Assembly (NCBI GenBank): GCA_902728285.1
Contig: CACVBU010000821.1
Span: 793,450 to 857,449, forward strand
From: Clytia hemisphaerica
Taxonomy: Eukaryota > Cnidaria > Hydrozoa > Leptothecata > Clytiidae
Length of the DNA: 64,000 bases
Reading direction: 5' to 3'
Position numbers and translations under genes: made by a program. Each line of letters opens with the position of its first letter. The first letter of the stretch is position 1. The notes below the pieces were generated by a model that saw nothing but the letters and a program-made list of their open reading frames with translations, did no database searches and had not been told where the DNA came from. Positions 1 to 11,394 of this stretch are shown one piece after another.

Positions 1-2077
1 CAAGGCTATTTTGAAATGTTTTCATGAAGCTCGGGACTATTATTCCCAAATCACCCTCCAAACTTTTTGGTAGCCTTTAAAAGTTTGCTCCACGAAAAAA
101 GGGTTATTCAATGTAAATTGTGTTGCTGTTTGAAGGTTAAGATAAAATATTTTACTCATTTTATATAAAAATATTGCGTCGCAGGCGAAAATCTTTTAGT
201 TTCATGAGCTTTAATTTGAGAAGCCAGGCATTAAGAAGTTAATTATTCAGCCCTACGTTAAATGATGAGATTGCAGCTCCCCCAAGTATATTAGGTCCCC
301 AAATATTTGAAACATCTTTAGTCCCCACCTTTTTTGGGCTTTTGGTGTAACCCCCCCCCCAACTAGCAGGGGGCTGATGCTATGATATCAGAGAGCATCT
401 CACTTGCGACATTGTTGTATTGTATCAGTTTATTTTGTGTTGACTAAAAGGTAGCGCAACAAAGGCTTATAAAGACGTCAATACTGCTTTACCATTTAAA
501 ATTGTTATAATTTGAACATCATTCTTTATACACCTTTTCGACCGTAATCGAGCGGTCAAGCGCGTGCCACTTTAATTATTTAATCATGGCGTCCTCCAGC
601 TTTTGGGTCCCCCCTAATAAGAGCTAAAATCCCCCATCTGGCCTTTTCCCCCCACCTGTCTTTAAAATTCGTGCTCACCCCAATTGGGAAATCCCCCTAG
701 CCGTATTGTATAAGGGTTGCGAAGTGATGATCCAGACTTGCCTCAATTCGCAAGCTACTATAGCATCAAAAAGACGCTCATAAGCCTGAATGCCCAAACA
801 CACCAGGAAGGTCTGTATTTATCCTATTACTCCCCCCACTAGGTAGATGACTGAATATCCCCCCTATTCGCCTTTCTCCCCCCATCAAGCTTGAAAATTT
901 CACTCCCCCCTGGCACCAAAATCTGATCCCCCCCCATCTTCCTGGGGGGGGGATGATCCCATGTTAATTATTCCCCTATTGACTCGATCCAATCCTGTTT
1001 TGATCCACATTTAATTCTTTTGTCTATAGGCGCGAAAAAAGGACTGGGACGGTTTTAGTTGGATAAACTACAAAGCGGACAAAAAATGTCCGCGCGGCAA
1101 TTGGCGGCTACGGTCGAAAAAGTGTATTCCTGGTTACTTTTTGCAAGACGAAGCTGCATAGGTTGTAAATGGGAGTACCTTGCTGCAGTTACGAATGTGC
1201 TTGGACCAGGTTTTGCTGTTGACTTTATGGTCTGGGTTGTACACACAAACGAAAAGCTCAAATTGATCATTCGAGTCCTGTGTTGGATATCTAAAAATAA
1301 AAATAAAAATTTGTAAAGATTTGTTTCATTTTGTAGAAGGTTCTAGTTCTTCCTCGAAACCCTCGAAAGTCCCTCAAAGGAGTACAAAAACCATTAACAA
1401 GTAATTGAGTCTGTGTAAGGGTTCCAAAATTACCGAAGCACATTTTCTCGATTTTAAACAAAAAGGATAAAACAAAATAAATTAGTTGAAAACACACAGC
1501 ACAGGATGTTGTTAAGAGGCTGGTGAAATAAGGTTGAAAGCACAAAAGTAGGTGTAGACTCAAGATAATTGAAGGCCAATGAATGAGCAAAGACAAGATA
1601 ATGATTAGCTTGAGTAGAGAATGGTGAGGTAGTCGAATGAAATGGCAAGAAACGGAAAGAAAATTGTTTTCAACATTAATACAATAATGACCGGTTAGTG
1701 AGAGATGTACTGAAAATATTTATTGAGATCAAATAAACGACAGAGCTTGAAAATATTAAAGTTCAGACACATAAGAGCTTCTCGTACCCTCCCCGCACCC
1801 TCTTGATAACGTCATTATAATTTTCATTATTCATCTCGTCTGCTCTCCTTTTTCATCCTTTGATTTGCTCCCTCCCCATTTTTTTCAATCGTTCACTGAT
1901 GTTTTAAAGTACTTCTCGTAATGTTTTTTTACTTCAGTCAACTTCTTCATAAAACGGTAGTTCTCTACGGCTCTCTCCTAATATGACTTTACATACATGA
2001 ATGATCAGATATCAAACCTTTCAAATTTTAACGATTTAATATTGCAACCGATTGCAATTGTGCTACACGTTTTTTCA
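1..2077. other. Intergenic, no gene recognised
   Basis: No coding region that I can support. The stretch has C- and G-rich low-complexity patches (for example 350-360, 836-960) and AT-rich sequence. Short open frames near 1,055-1,650 overlap on both strands, have no recognisable domain and look fortuitous. Confidence 0.6.
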
Positions 2078-2317
2078 TAAGAAACTATATAAGAACATAA
2101 GGCTTCGATGACCAAAATGTTTAGAACAAGTTAAGAACATTAAGGTTTCGCGGATTATAAAAAACACCCGACTTCTTAAGAAAATGGACAAAAATACTCA
2201 AAAAATGACGAAAATAAAAGAACATGTTAAGAAAATTTTTAGGCTTAAAACTCAAAAAGCTAAGAACATCCGAAGGCTCAAAAAATTTTGGATGTTCTTA
2301 TAAAAAAAACGTGTAAT
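2078..2317 (-). repeat. Dispersed 'AAGAACA' repeat, copy 1
   Basis: About 240 bp rich in AAGAACA/TTAAGAAC words. In inverted orientation it matches the blocks at 21,650-21,920 and 24,065-24,545: all share an 'AAGAACATCC' segment, a 'CCTAAAAA..GGGTGTTT' type segment and an 'ACGT.TAATC' end. Three copies in one window mark it as an interspersed repeat. No coding capacity is seen. Its class is unknown. Confidence 0.7.
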
Positions 2318-5300
2318 CTAATAGTCATTACCAAGTCGTAATCAGTTATTTTTTTTTAACATCTCTTTCATCACCAAAGATTTGGTATATCTAATATATG
2401 TTAAAAAATATATAATAGACAACTATGGTATATGTAATATATGTAAAAAATATATAATAAACAAATAGACGGTTCCCGTCGTCGCAAACGCCGGTTTAGC
2501 TTGCACATCTAAAGCCCTTAGGATGATAAAAATGGTATTTCTGATGCTCTTTAATTTTCTTTTTAAGGGGAATTCGAATTAGTTTTCATCTACCACGGGA
2601 GTATATCGAAGTATTTGGAAGATTTCTCGTAAATACCTTTTTATGATTCAAATTGAATACGAGAATATGATTTGAAATCTTCACCATGAAATAAGCTAAG
2701 TAAACAGTAAACTTTTAATTATGAGTTTCTTCAGGAAGTTTGAAGGCGATTTCAATTTAATCGAAAACGGAAACTTATTTAAGCAGTAAAACGTCAAATT
2801 GAGAGCGTCAAATGTATCATCAGTGTATAAGAATGGAAAATATATAAAAAATGTTCAACAGAAGTAGCCTGAAATGTCATCTTTGTTTTATCGAAAAATT
2901 TGAACTCTAGATCTGAACTCATCTCAAAATGCCAACACATCAACAAACACTTACTCGAAAACTTCGATTCTAATGATTGACGTCAATTTTTTTATATGAA
3001 GACGCTGTATTGAATTTTTTTTAAATAAACGTAGAATTTTGTTTTTGATAGTTATTTCTAATCAACTGATGAATGCGTAAGCAAGAAACTTTAAGCATTG
3101 AGAAGAAATACACCGTTTCTTAATGTTTATGTAAAAAAATGTTGCTGTATTTCAAATTTGAGGTCGAAATGACGCACTTTAAAAGAACAAATAATAAATA
3201 CTTTGATTTCAAAAAAATCATGGGCATATTCGAACTTACAGGACAACATTTTATATCCACTTCTCGCGTGGAAGCCTCCTAGCATGTGCATTGACTATTT
3301 AAAAAAATCAAATTTTACTAACTTTTTCGTAAAAAGTGCCACGCCTTCTAAAATTCGAAAATTTACGTCACATGATTTCTGAATAATTGATTTCAGAATT
3401 ATTGGCCCATCGCTAGCGAGTGGGCCTTTAAAGAGAGTGTCACTATTTTTTTGTCCGTGTTTCCTTCTGTCTGTCCGTTTTGGTAGAAACGGCGCATAAT
3501 ACCACACTTTTTGCGTCTGGACAGGAAAAAGCTTGCAAAAGTCGGATACTGGCTAAAATAGATATATTTTCTGATTCCGCGCTCCTTAAACAACAAACGT
3601 TTTCAAAACAAAACAAGATGGCGGTTTCATACTTTCTTAAACATTTTCTTTGCTTTAGTGGTCAAGAGACTTTCAATCCAAAGAAACTATGTAGTGATTT
3701 TTCGTTGCAAACTTTTTCAACATTCTGTCATATCTTATAGTTTTCATAAAGCTTTCTGAGTGAAAATTCTACCTTAAATCACTTTCATTTTTAGTTTCTT
3801 GTTTTCAAGAAGACTTTATTTTTAGGAAATAATGGCTTCTAATATAAAAATGAATAAACAGAAATGCAGCTCATGTGTAAATTTGAACAAGATTGTAACC
3901 TTTTCCATGATGCAACGTGTGAAAATGGTTATTTCTAGATCTGTCTCGTTTAACGAATTGGTAGTTTAATCTTGCAAACTCGACACAGAATTATTTCAAA
4001 TACCGATTATTAAAGGAATATGGCAATGGAGACTAAAATGCAGCTCATGTGTAAATTTGAACAAGATTGGAACTTTTTTCATGATGCTACACATTAAATG
4101 AAATGGTCATTTCTGGAGCTGTCGCATTTAACAGTCGTCGGTGGCTAGGATTATTCAAACTCAACTCACATAGTTGTTTTCAAGTCGAATTGACCTTTAT
4201 TGAGGAAAGAGGGAGAAGATGAACAAAGACATTACAATGAAGAAGCTCAATAAATCGATGTGGCACCATTTTTGCATTTTTTGACGTTGTTCGTTATGGA
4301 AGTTGAATTGGATGATATTTTGGATTTGATTGTTTACCTTCGGGTAGCAAGTTTCGAGCTTTCAACATTCAATTCATTTTTCATTGACTACATTATGTTT
4401 CGTTTATTTTTTCACTTCCCTATTCTAAGAAATGAAGAAAGGGAGAATTATCCTTGTCGACTTATTTTTCATTTTGTTTTGCTCAACGCAGAATTCCGAA
4501 ATTCGCGAAAATAACGAAAATCTCGCTTTTGCTGGGCCTTCACGCCCAACGGGCTTCTTGTTTTCGTTAAAAAGTCACTGTAGTGGCATCGAACGTCAAA
4601 TCCTTTTTTGGACGGGGGTTTTATCAGAAGGTGGTGTTAATTTTCGCGCTCAATCATAGATGAAAATTAAAGTTTGAACATGAGATTAAAACCACAACGT
4701 ATCATCAACTCCTTATTCGAAAGACAATAAGATTGCAGTCTCAACACTGCACGAAATCCCTCTTTCATATTCGACCACCCCCTGCCCTGGCAAAATTTGA
4801 GAATAACAACAGCTCAGCTACCATCTTGCGTTACACACATTTTTCATAAACTCATTTAGTATAGTAAGATAGTAAGATATAGCTATTAACAAATAGTACT
4901 TTTCGTTTCACTCGTTTCTGTTGTTATTAAAAATAAATATTAATCTTACAACCCCTTACACAAAACAAAAAGCAAAAAAATCCCAGAGCAGAACCTTGCA
5001 TCAATCGGTAACTGAAAACGAGGAAGAAAATCTGGTAGTTAAATACAAAATCTGGAGTGAAACCTAGCATAAAGGAGGACGCGAATAACCTGAGAACAAA
5101 ACCTAGGCTTGGCCGAGCTGAATGTAAACAAAACATCAGAAATAGGCAAGGTCTAAGGGCCAAGGTAAATGAAAATGTGGATGGTGACAGAAATGTTAAT
5201 GGCATAATAATGACTTTTGGAGCAATGGCAAAGGTCCATTAGAACTAGAAGAATAACGGCATCAATTGACGAAGGGGATAACAAGCTTAAGGACTTAGCC

Positions 5301-6257
5301 TGAAGCTCAACTCAATTCCAAGTACTCCCTTCACAAGGCGTCTACTCTTCGGAGTGAATATGTGTGACTTGGCTTTAAGAAAATTGAATTTCCGTTTACA
5401 TGCCCACTGAGGTTTTAATGAAACAATGAAGAGTTTTGAAACCTACAGTAAGCCAACCAGCCATCCATGAACATTCTTTTACTTGAAAGAAATCTCTTTT
5501 GATAAGAGTGAGGGTCACTAGTGGCTGCCTGTAGCAGTGTCTTGTATAGACCAAGAGTATGGCCTAAAAGCCTTGAGCTGTCTACTATTGTCCATCTATT
5601 CATCGAATCAAACGAACTAACAACAAGAATTTAGATTTGGGTGTTATCTTTTTGAAATATTTTACACAATATTTTATATTCAAAAGGAAGAATACGAAAT
5701 TGTGAAGCTTTAAAATTAAAATTAATCAAGCGTTGGGTCCAACTTCTTACATTTATAGAGCTTCTCCGGGGCCGAATATTCAACGAATTTCTCTGCAAAC
5801 TTAACTACTAAATATTTCAAACTATCAATTACACTTCTTAAAACCAGCCACAGCTCATTTTTTTGAGGTTCTTCACTACCTTTACTATTTAGTTATCATT
5901 TTCTCTACTCAGGGAGAAATTTAGGCAAATATACACCCAAAAATACTACGTTAACCTTTAATTTACGTGAACTTGACTCATTTCAGATTGAGCATGGTTA
6001 TCCTTACATTGCACCTATTTCTTGGCATTTTTTATACCCCATAGTTCTTATAAAAAAGTAAAAGTAAAAGGAACAACTTATGGATAAAAGTACCTAGTTC
6101 TTGATAGCCTGTACTGTTTTTCATGACTTTCATTGATTTGATGGACATCCATAGCGGGTAACATACGTTCAGCACTCATTTTGATTGTTGAATCTGTAGT
6201 GGCAGCAAGTTTATGATATATTTTTATTTCGCTGAAGAAAAAAAAAACAATGAAATG
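2318..6257. other. Intergenic AT-rich region with local duplications
   Basis: No gene recognised. There is a two-unit AT-rich tandem duplication near 2,380-2,462. A diverged direct repeat of about 100 bp starts at about 3,860 and again at about 4,034, both containing 'GCAGCTCATGTGTAAATTTG'. A 'GGGCCTTCACGCCCAACGGG' segment lies at about 4,534. Small open frames here have no domain signature and overlap each other on opposite strands. Confidence 0.55.
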
Positions 6258-6323
6258 AATTTGACAGATTAAGTGAATTTTCGCCATGTTAAGTTGTGAA
6301 GTAAAATATATTTGAAAAATTGA

Positions 6324-6359
6324 ATAAAAAGCTTTTCGGCTTACGCCATCATCAGTTAT
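6324..6359 (-). ncRNA. Hammerhead ribozyme-like core (left arm)
   Basis: This is the inverted copy of the core at 6,804-6,839 and reads on the minus strand. It has CUGAUGA, a short GGC/GCC stem with a GUAA loop, GAAA, the palindrome AAGCUU as stem III, then U followed by UUAU, which pairs with AUAA before the core. Stem I is only 4 bp and one extra U sits at the base of stem II, so cis activity may be weak. Activity is not demonstrated. Confidence 0.6.
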
Positions 6360-6803
6360 CATACAAGTAAAAAGAAAGTAACAAATTTATTGAAAAAATT
6401 GGAAAAAAATGTGAGTAATTAAAAGCAATAAAAATTTAAGTGACGATAAAATATATTACAGTATAGGGAATTATTAAAAAGCTATAAATATCATTAAGTC
6501 TCACGTGACTCCATTTCTGAAAAGCATAAGGCTACGAGTGTCTATTTGGTTATTCAAACTAGAAAAATCTTGGAGGCATTCTTTATTGCTACCAAAGGAC
6601 CTAGTTTGAATAACCAAATAGACACTCGTAGCCTTATGCTTTTCAGAAATGGAGTCACGTGAGACTTAATGATATTTATAGCTTTTTAATAATTCCCTAT
6701 ACTGTAATACATTTTATCGTCACTTAAATTTTTATTGCTTTTAATTACTCACATTTTTTTCCAATTTTTTCAATAAATTTGTTACTTTCTTTTTACTTGT
6801 ATG

Positions 6804-6839
6804 ATAACTGATGATGGCGTAAGCCGAAAAGCTTTTTAT
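6804..6839 (+). ncRNA. Hammerhead ribozyme-like core (right arm)
   Basis: Plus strand: AUAA (6,804-6,807), CUGAUGA (6,808-6,814), stem II GGC-GUAA-GCC with a preceding extra U, GAAA (6,826-6,829), stem III from the palindrome AAGCUU (6,829-6,834), U17 at 6,835, then UUAU (6,836-6,839), which pairs with AUAA as stem I. This is the type I order. The predicted cut is between 6,835 and 6,836. Hammerheads with tiny stem III are known from Penelope-like retroelements, some acting as dimers, and a palindromic stem III suits that. The fold is by hand only. Confidence 0.6.
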
Positions 6840-6873
6840 TCAATTTTTCAAATATATTTTACTTCAATTTGAC

Positions 6874-7586
6874 GGATATTATTACTGATTATCTGATGAT
6901 CTTTTGTTGAAAAAGAAATACGGATTGAAGCAGTTATTTGCTAGAGGTTTGGAAATTTCAGATGTTTTCAGTTTTTTAAGATGTCATTGATAAAAAGATA
7001 ATCTTCATGCACTCTTCTTGTGAAAAAAGAAAAAGAAAAATTGCCAAGAACCATTATTTTTCTGAAGGTTCACTATTTTATATGCAACTTTCTTTCTGGA
7101 AAATAGAACAAGCAACATGCTGAATGGACCTACCTGATGATGAGAATCTGATAAAAATAGGACAAATAGCAAGAGAGTAAAAAAGTGTAGTGAGCCGCTT
7201 GAATAGATTACAGCTCGAATTAATATTGGCCTGTGAAGTATAGTTAAAGTCGTATGTATGACTTATAGTCGTAGATACTGGGGTGAATAAATATTTTAGC
7301 GTGATTCCCTATCGACAATAAACTGCTTGTAATTTTCAAATCATATACTTCCATTATAGAGTAACATTTTTACATAAAATTGACAAGAATTTAGAAAGCC
7401 AAATTTAAAATTGAGTGGTAGGAAGACAGGCATACGCGTGACTTATTTTTGTTAATATTTCAAAGACGAAAATAAATATAAAAAGTGACTTATAGTCCTG
7501 ACTGATGCTTTCTGCCTCTGCCACAGTACCAAATCCACAAAAACTTAAGCTCTAATACCTAACACATCCACTTCTATGGTAATTTG
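6874..7586. other. Intergenic, nothing recognised
   Basis: AT-rich sequence with no open frame or repeat that I can support. CTGATGA words at 6,893 and 7,134 lack a proper GAAA partner and stems, so I did not call ribozymes there. Confidence 0.5.
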
Positions 7587-7632
7587 AATAGACCTTTTCG
7601 CCTTTCCATCTGCCATTTTGAATTGTATGCAA
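7587..7632 (+). repeat. Terminal-type motif 'ATAGACCTTTTCGCCTTTCC'
   Basis: This block recurs inverted at 10,807-10,843 (37 bp with two mismatches) and partly at 9,817-9,840. Its inner part, around 'TTTTGAATTGTATGCAAATA', pairs with an inverted segment at about 8,284-8,310. It behaves like the terminal inverted repeat of a small DNA element family whose copies have been rearranged by later insertions. No clear target duplication was found. Confidence 0.5.
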
Positions 7633-7666
7633 ATATTATGGTTTACAGCGGCTTTTATTAACATGC

Positions 7667-7919
7667 GACCGTAGTGCAGTGGTAGAGCATCCGGCTACGG
7701 TTCGCAAGGTTGTGGGTTCAGCCCCAGCCGGGTCATACCAAAGATTCCCAAAATGGTACTTGATGCCTCTCTGCTTGATGCTCAGCAATTAAGAGAAGGA
7801 TCAAGGGTAAGTGGAGAAATCCAGGGAGAAAGAGTGGCGCCCTCCCCTACCTTTGGGTAGATAGCTATCGAAAGAGGAGCCTTCGGGTCGCCTCCGACTG
7901 CGGTCGCAGACTTACTTAC
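7667..7919 (+). mobile_element. tRNA-derived SINE with 11-bp target duplication
   Basis: The 253-bp body is flanked by perfect direct repeats TATTAACATGC (7,656-7,666 and 7,920-7,930), a typical LINE-mobilised target duplication. The head has Pol III internal promoters: A box TAGTGCAGTGG at 7,672-7,682 and B box-like GGTTCAGCCCC at 7,715-7,725. The tail ends in a short CTTA repeat. The acceptor and T stems do not pair well, so this is a SINE head and not a functional tRNA gene. A partial copy lies at 42,585-42,665 in inverse orientation. Confidence 0.85.
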
Positions 7920-8335
7920 TATTAACATGCTGGTATATCAAAATTGGGGTTTTAATATTTTCTTGCACGGGAAAGAATGTGTGACGTCATAATTACTGCT
8001 TTCAGTTTGCGTGTTTTGAAAGTTGATATGTGTACTCCATCTTTGTGGAATTTTTCAATGGCATGAAAACAAAATATGTTATGTCTTTAAGAACAAATTT
8101 CTAAAAGGCTTTTGTTTTTCTGTAAATATTTCTTTTTGGATTAAGAAATTCCATCTTTTAAATGTTCTAATGATTATAATATTACTTAAGATGCTTTGTT
8201 GTCTTTTTAATCTTTGTGTAAACTTGCATATGTTTTGCATATTATTTTCCAACTAAATCCAACCACGGCTTTTTTGTTCCTATATTTTTGCATACAATTC
8301 AAGATGGGGGATGGAAACGACCCACGGCATGGCCT

Positions 8336-8355
8336 GAACATGTTCAGGCATGTTC
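8336..8355. promoter_or_regulatory. Perfect p53-family consensus site
   Basis: GAACATGTTC followed directly by AGGCATGTTC. Both decamers fit RRRCWWGYYY without mismatch and with zero spacer. The site lies in repetitive DNA, and further GAACATGTTC palindromes occur at 9,697-9,706 and 9,784-9,793. The match is seen directly; binding is unproven, and the palindrome may instead serve the repeat itself. Confidence 0.5.
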
Positions 8356-8411
8356 GGGTCATGTTTGGACCACAAAAAAATAAAACCACATCGGCCCGAA
8401 CCTTCAGTGTA

Positions 8412-9104
8412 ATAGTAGGGGGAAATTTGTTCGTTTTTTTGAGGTCGCTCAATTTTTTTAGTCAAAGCACTTGTTATACATTTTTGGAAAGCTAAGGGGT
8501 AGGGGAATCAAACTAACTTGGGTGCCAATTATTTTTCGGACACTTTGGTTTGATTTTCGGACAAATACGACGGTCTCAGGCAAAAATCATAGGGTGAAAA
8601 ATTAATAAAAATTTTAGCTTGAGAAAACGGAGACCTGTTGTTTATTTTTGGAAAGCTCTCAAAAAATTAAGATTATTGATATATTGCGAGTATAGGTGAT
8701 TTCTTTACCTAACTTGAGATATTAATCCTTAAAAACAGTGTTCTTCAGTGTTTTTCAGCCAGAAACAGCTGTTTTGTCCAGTTTTTGCGCTTTCGGAAGC
8801 TCAATATCTCGCGTTAGGTACTGAAATCACCTATACTCGCAATATATCACTAATCTTAATTTTTTGAGAGCTTTCCAAAAATATACAACAGGTCTCCGTT
8901 TTCTCAAGCTAAAATTTTCATTAATTTTCCACCCTATGATTTTTGCCCGAGACCGTCGTATTTGTCCGAAAATCACACCAAAGTGTCCGAAAAAAAATTG
9001 GCACCTAAGTTATTTTGATTCCCCTACCCCTTAGCTTTCCAAAAATGTATCACAAGTGCTTTGACTAAAAATATCGAGCGATTTTACAAATTTCCCCCTA
9101 CTAT
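8412..9104. mobile_element. Foldback element, about 690 bp
   Basis: Long inverted arms run from 8,412 to about 8,745 and from about 8,785 to 9,104, starting 'ATAGTAGGGGGAAATTTG' and ending in its complement. Similarity runs through nearly the whole arm with scattered mismatches. There is no coding sequence. RNA from either strand would form a hairpin with about 310 bp arms. Confidence 0.8.
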
Positions 9105-9689
9105 AAAGAAAGTTGCCTTTTTGCCACTTTTTCCCATTGAAAACAAAAAACCTTTGGATATTAATTAGACTCTCAAAACAATGAAGAATCTTTTGATTAT
9201 CAAACTAAGAGAAAAGAGTTTTAACCTTTAAATCTAATCATATTTCCTTCGTGTTTAAGTTTCACAAAGTCATTTTCCCTCATGTTCCGCCATCTTGAAT
9301 TTTGAATTAGAAGCATGTCAGAAACTAGAACCAAGTTTATCTCACCCAATAAAAACGCACGATTCACAAAGGAAAACCACTTTTGTTTGCTCCCACCAAT
9401 CAGAATGCCAATGTGAGTTATTGTGGAAACCCAGGGTAAACGCGCATATGAAGACACCCATGGCGGGAGAAACAAATAAAATAAAGACCGTATGTTTTTT
9501 TCACTTTGTATCATTGAAAAGAGTTTTGATGATAGTATCTACATTAAGAATGACTATTAATTAAAAATAAATAATTAAATTAATGATATCAATGAAGATT
9601 TTCAACATCAATTGCTAAACAATAGATTAAAATATATAAAACATGAAGTCCTGAAATTACACATAGGATCGTAGAAACTTTCCAAAAAG

Positions 9690-9805
9690 CTGGTCCGAAC
9701 ATGTTCGGGTCTGCGCAGGCCATGTTCGGGTCTGCGCAGGCCATGTTCGGACTGCTCTTAAGAAAACAATAATCGCGTGGCCTGAACATGTTCGGGCCAT
9801 GCCGT
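9690..9805. repeat. Cluster of 'CATGTTCGGG' repeats
   Basis: A short array alternates GAACATGTTCGGG with TCTGCGCAGGCCATGTTCGG units of about 23 bp, ending in a 'GGCCTGAACATGTTCGGGCC' palindrome. It relates to the sequence at 8,320-8,375 and is probably an internal part of the same rearranged element family. Confidence 0.6.
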
Positions 9806-10079
9806 TATGGTCGTGGATGGAAAGGCGAAAAGGTCTATACAGTTTGCCTTGTTTACAATACAAAACCATGGCACAGATTTGGCGCAATTCACCCAATTGT
9901 GTTTTAACTGTTTCCTATGTATTTTTTCTGAAATTTGACTGTACTGGTGAAAGAGGTCTCCTACCCCGGGTCTAACCACCAAATGCAAGCAAATTTGGTT
10001 TAATTGTCCAATACCTAAACACTTGTGCAGCCAAGACACAGCAGAACACTATCATTCGCAAATATTTATCGTATATAAA

Positions 10080-10303
10080 TTGGTCTAATGTTGACATTTC
10101 TTTTCTAATTTCGACACCCTTCTTTTCTTTAGAGATAGGATTAATAGAAAGGTCGACATTACTGATATAGACTAAAGATTTTTTCCTCCCTGATTGCTAA
10201 GCAATAATGATAGTTTCCATCAGTGATTCCGATCTTCATATTACTACTATCTCTAAAGAAGGGTGTCAGAATTAGAGGAGGGGTGCTGACATTATACCAA
10301 GTT
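10080..10303. mobile_element. Small foldback MITE
   Basis: Inverted arms begin 'TTGGTCTAATGTTGACATTT' and end with the complement near 'GACATTATACCAA'. The innermost paired part is 'CTTTAGAGATAG' with 'CTATCTCTAAAG'. It is non-coding. Confidence 0.65.
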
Positions 10304-10324
10304 ACCACTGTACTAAGAAAGGCC

Positions 10325-11349
10325 TTAGGCGGCAATCACAATTATCTTCATTTTGCGTCCTCGTTGGGTCTAAAAAGTGAGTTGGTCTATTTGTGGTAAA
10401 AAACTGATGGAAAACAGGGAATTTCCCCACAATCTGCATCAATTTATGCAAAATTAAACACCTTTTTGACCACAAATAGGCCCATAACTTTTAATCTAGA
10501 GAAGTTGGGACTTTGGTGTAATACACTTTTTTGCTCAGTTTGAAGAGCTCTATCATGTGATATAGGTTTTTTTTAATTTGAAGACCCCCAAAAATCATGA
10601 ATTTCCAGGCCTTGCAATTTTGCCTGGGAACGCAAAAAATCGCCAATTACTCGTTACTTGCACGATAATATCGTGGAAACTTTTTGATTTTGGAGTCTAC
10701 ATAATACTAATTCGTGAGTTTCCATCAAAAAAAGTTAGTTCTAAGATGTGTATCACGAAAATTGTTTTCTAGCCACTTTTTTTTATCTCAGTAGCGGGAC
10801 TAACAATTCAAGATGGCAAATGGAAAGGCGAAAAGGTCTATTGACAGAAAAGTCCGACAAATTTACCGACTCACCGACTCAATTCTACTCAATACACCTT
10901 ATCGGAAATTCCACAAAAACAATTGCGCTAAAATGGATCCGTTGAAAGTGGGAGGTAAACATAATAAATGGTAGTGCGAGTAGTGCTAAAAGTTCCTGGC
11001 GTAAAACAAGAACTCATTTGCTTATATCTGGCTTTTTTATGTTCTTAAAAATACACTGAATTTGAAAAAAACAAGCAAAACAAAGCTTTCAAGATGCTAG
11101 CAGAAGCTATTAGAAAGGGAAAAACAACAACTTCGGTGGTTCTTCAGTTGATTTGGAGGCTCTTTTGGCATTAATATTTTGGGTGTTTTGTAAGGCTTTT
11201 TGCCTGAAAACCGCAATATCGCGCTTTATTTACCTCCCAAAAAGTATTGCATAGCAGCAACGCGAGGAGGTATGGAATTTCCAATAAGGTGTAATTTTTG
11301 AGAGTCGGTCGGGCGACGCGAAACAAAGATATTTGTGATTGCCGCCTAA
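10325..11349. mobile_element. TIR element, 'TTAGGCGGCAATCACA' ends
   Basis: Inverted termini of about 36 bp (TTAGGCGGCAATCACA at 10,325 and TGTGATTGCCGCCTAA ending at 11,349). A second inner inverted block ('ACACCTTAT.GGAAATTCCA' at about 10,896 and about 11,270) shows the left arm was interrupted by inserted DNA that carries the 10,807-10,843 terminal motif. No transposase frame is seen. Confidence 0.65.
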
Positions 11350-11394
11350 TGGCGTTTTTTTGTGACTCTCAAGCTCCAAACACCCTAACCCTGG

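Larger units (their letters stand above)
6266..6865. mobile_element. Foldback element with inverted Penelope-like termini
   Basis: Two nearly identical 265-bp inverted arms (6,298-6,562 and 6,601-6,865) flank a 38-bp spacer. With 32 bp of unpaired sequence at the left, the insertion is bounded by a perfect 8-bp direct repeat AATTTGAC (6,258-6,265 and 6,866-6,873), which reads as a target-site duplication. Each arm holds a hammerhead-like core and 'CTTGTAT.AT..CTGATGAT' sequence shared with the 3' flank of the Penelope-like element at 22.2-23.6 kb. I infer a non-autonomous Penelope-related insertion with two inverted terminal blocks. The near identity of the arms suggests a recent origin or gene conversion. 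Confidence 0.75.

Noticed and set aside
6893..6925. Additional hammerhead core at a CTGATGA word
   Set aside because: The following GAAA-like sequence lacks a paired stem II, and no stem I partner is present.
7672..7745. Functional tRNA gene
   Set aside because: A and B boxes are present, but the acceptor and T stems do not pair and an 11-bp target duplication bounds a longer SINE.
7587..10843. One 3.26-kb transposon bounded by the AATAGACCTTTTCGCC motif
   Set aside because: Another element (10,325-11,349) straddles the right motif, and an additional copy of the motif lies at 9,817-9,840, so the pair is better explained by several rearranged copies.
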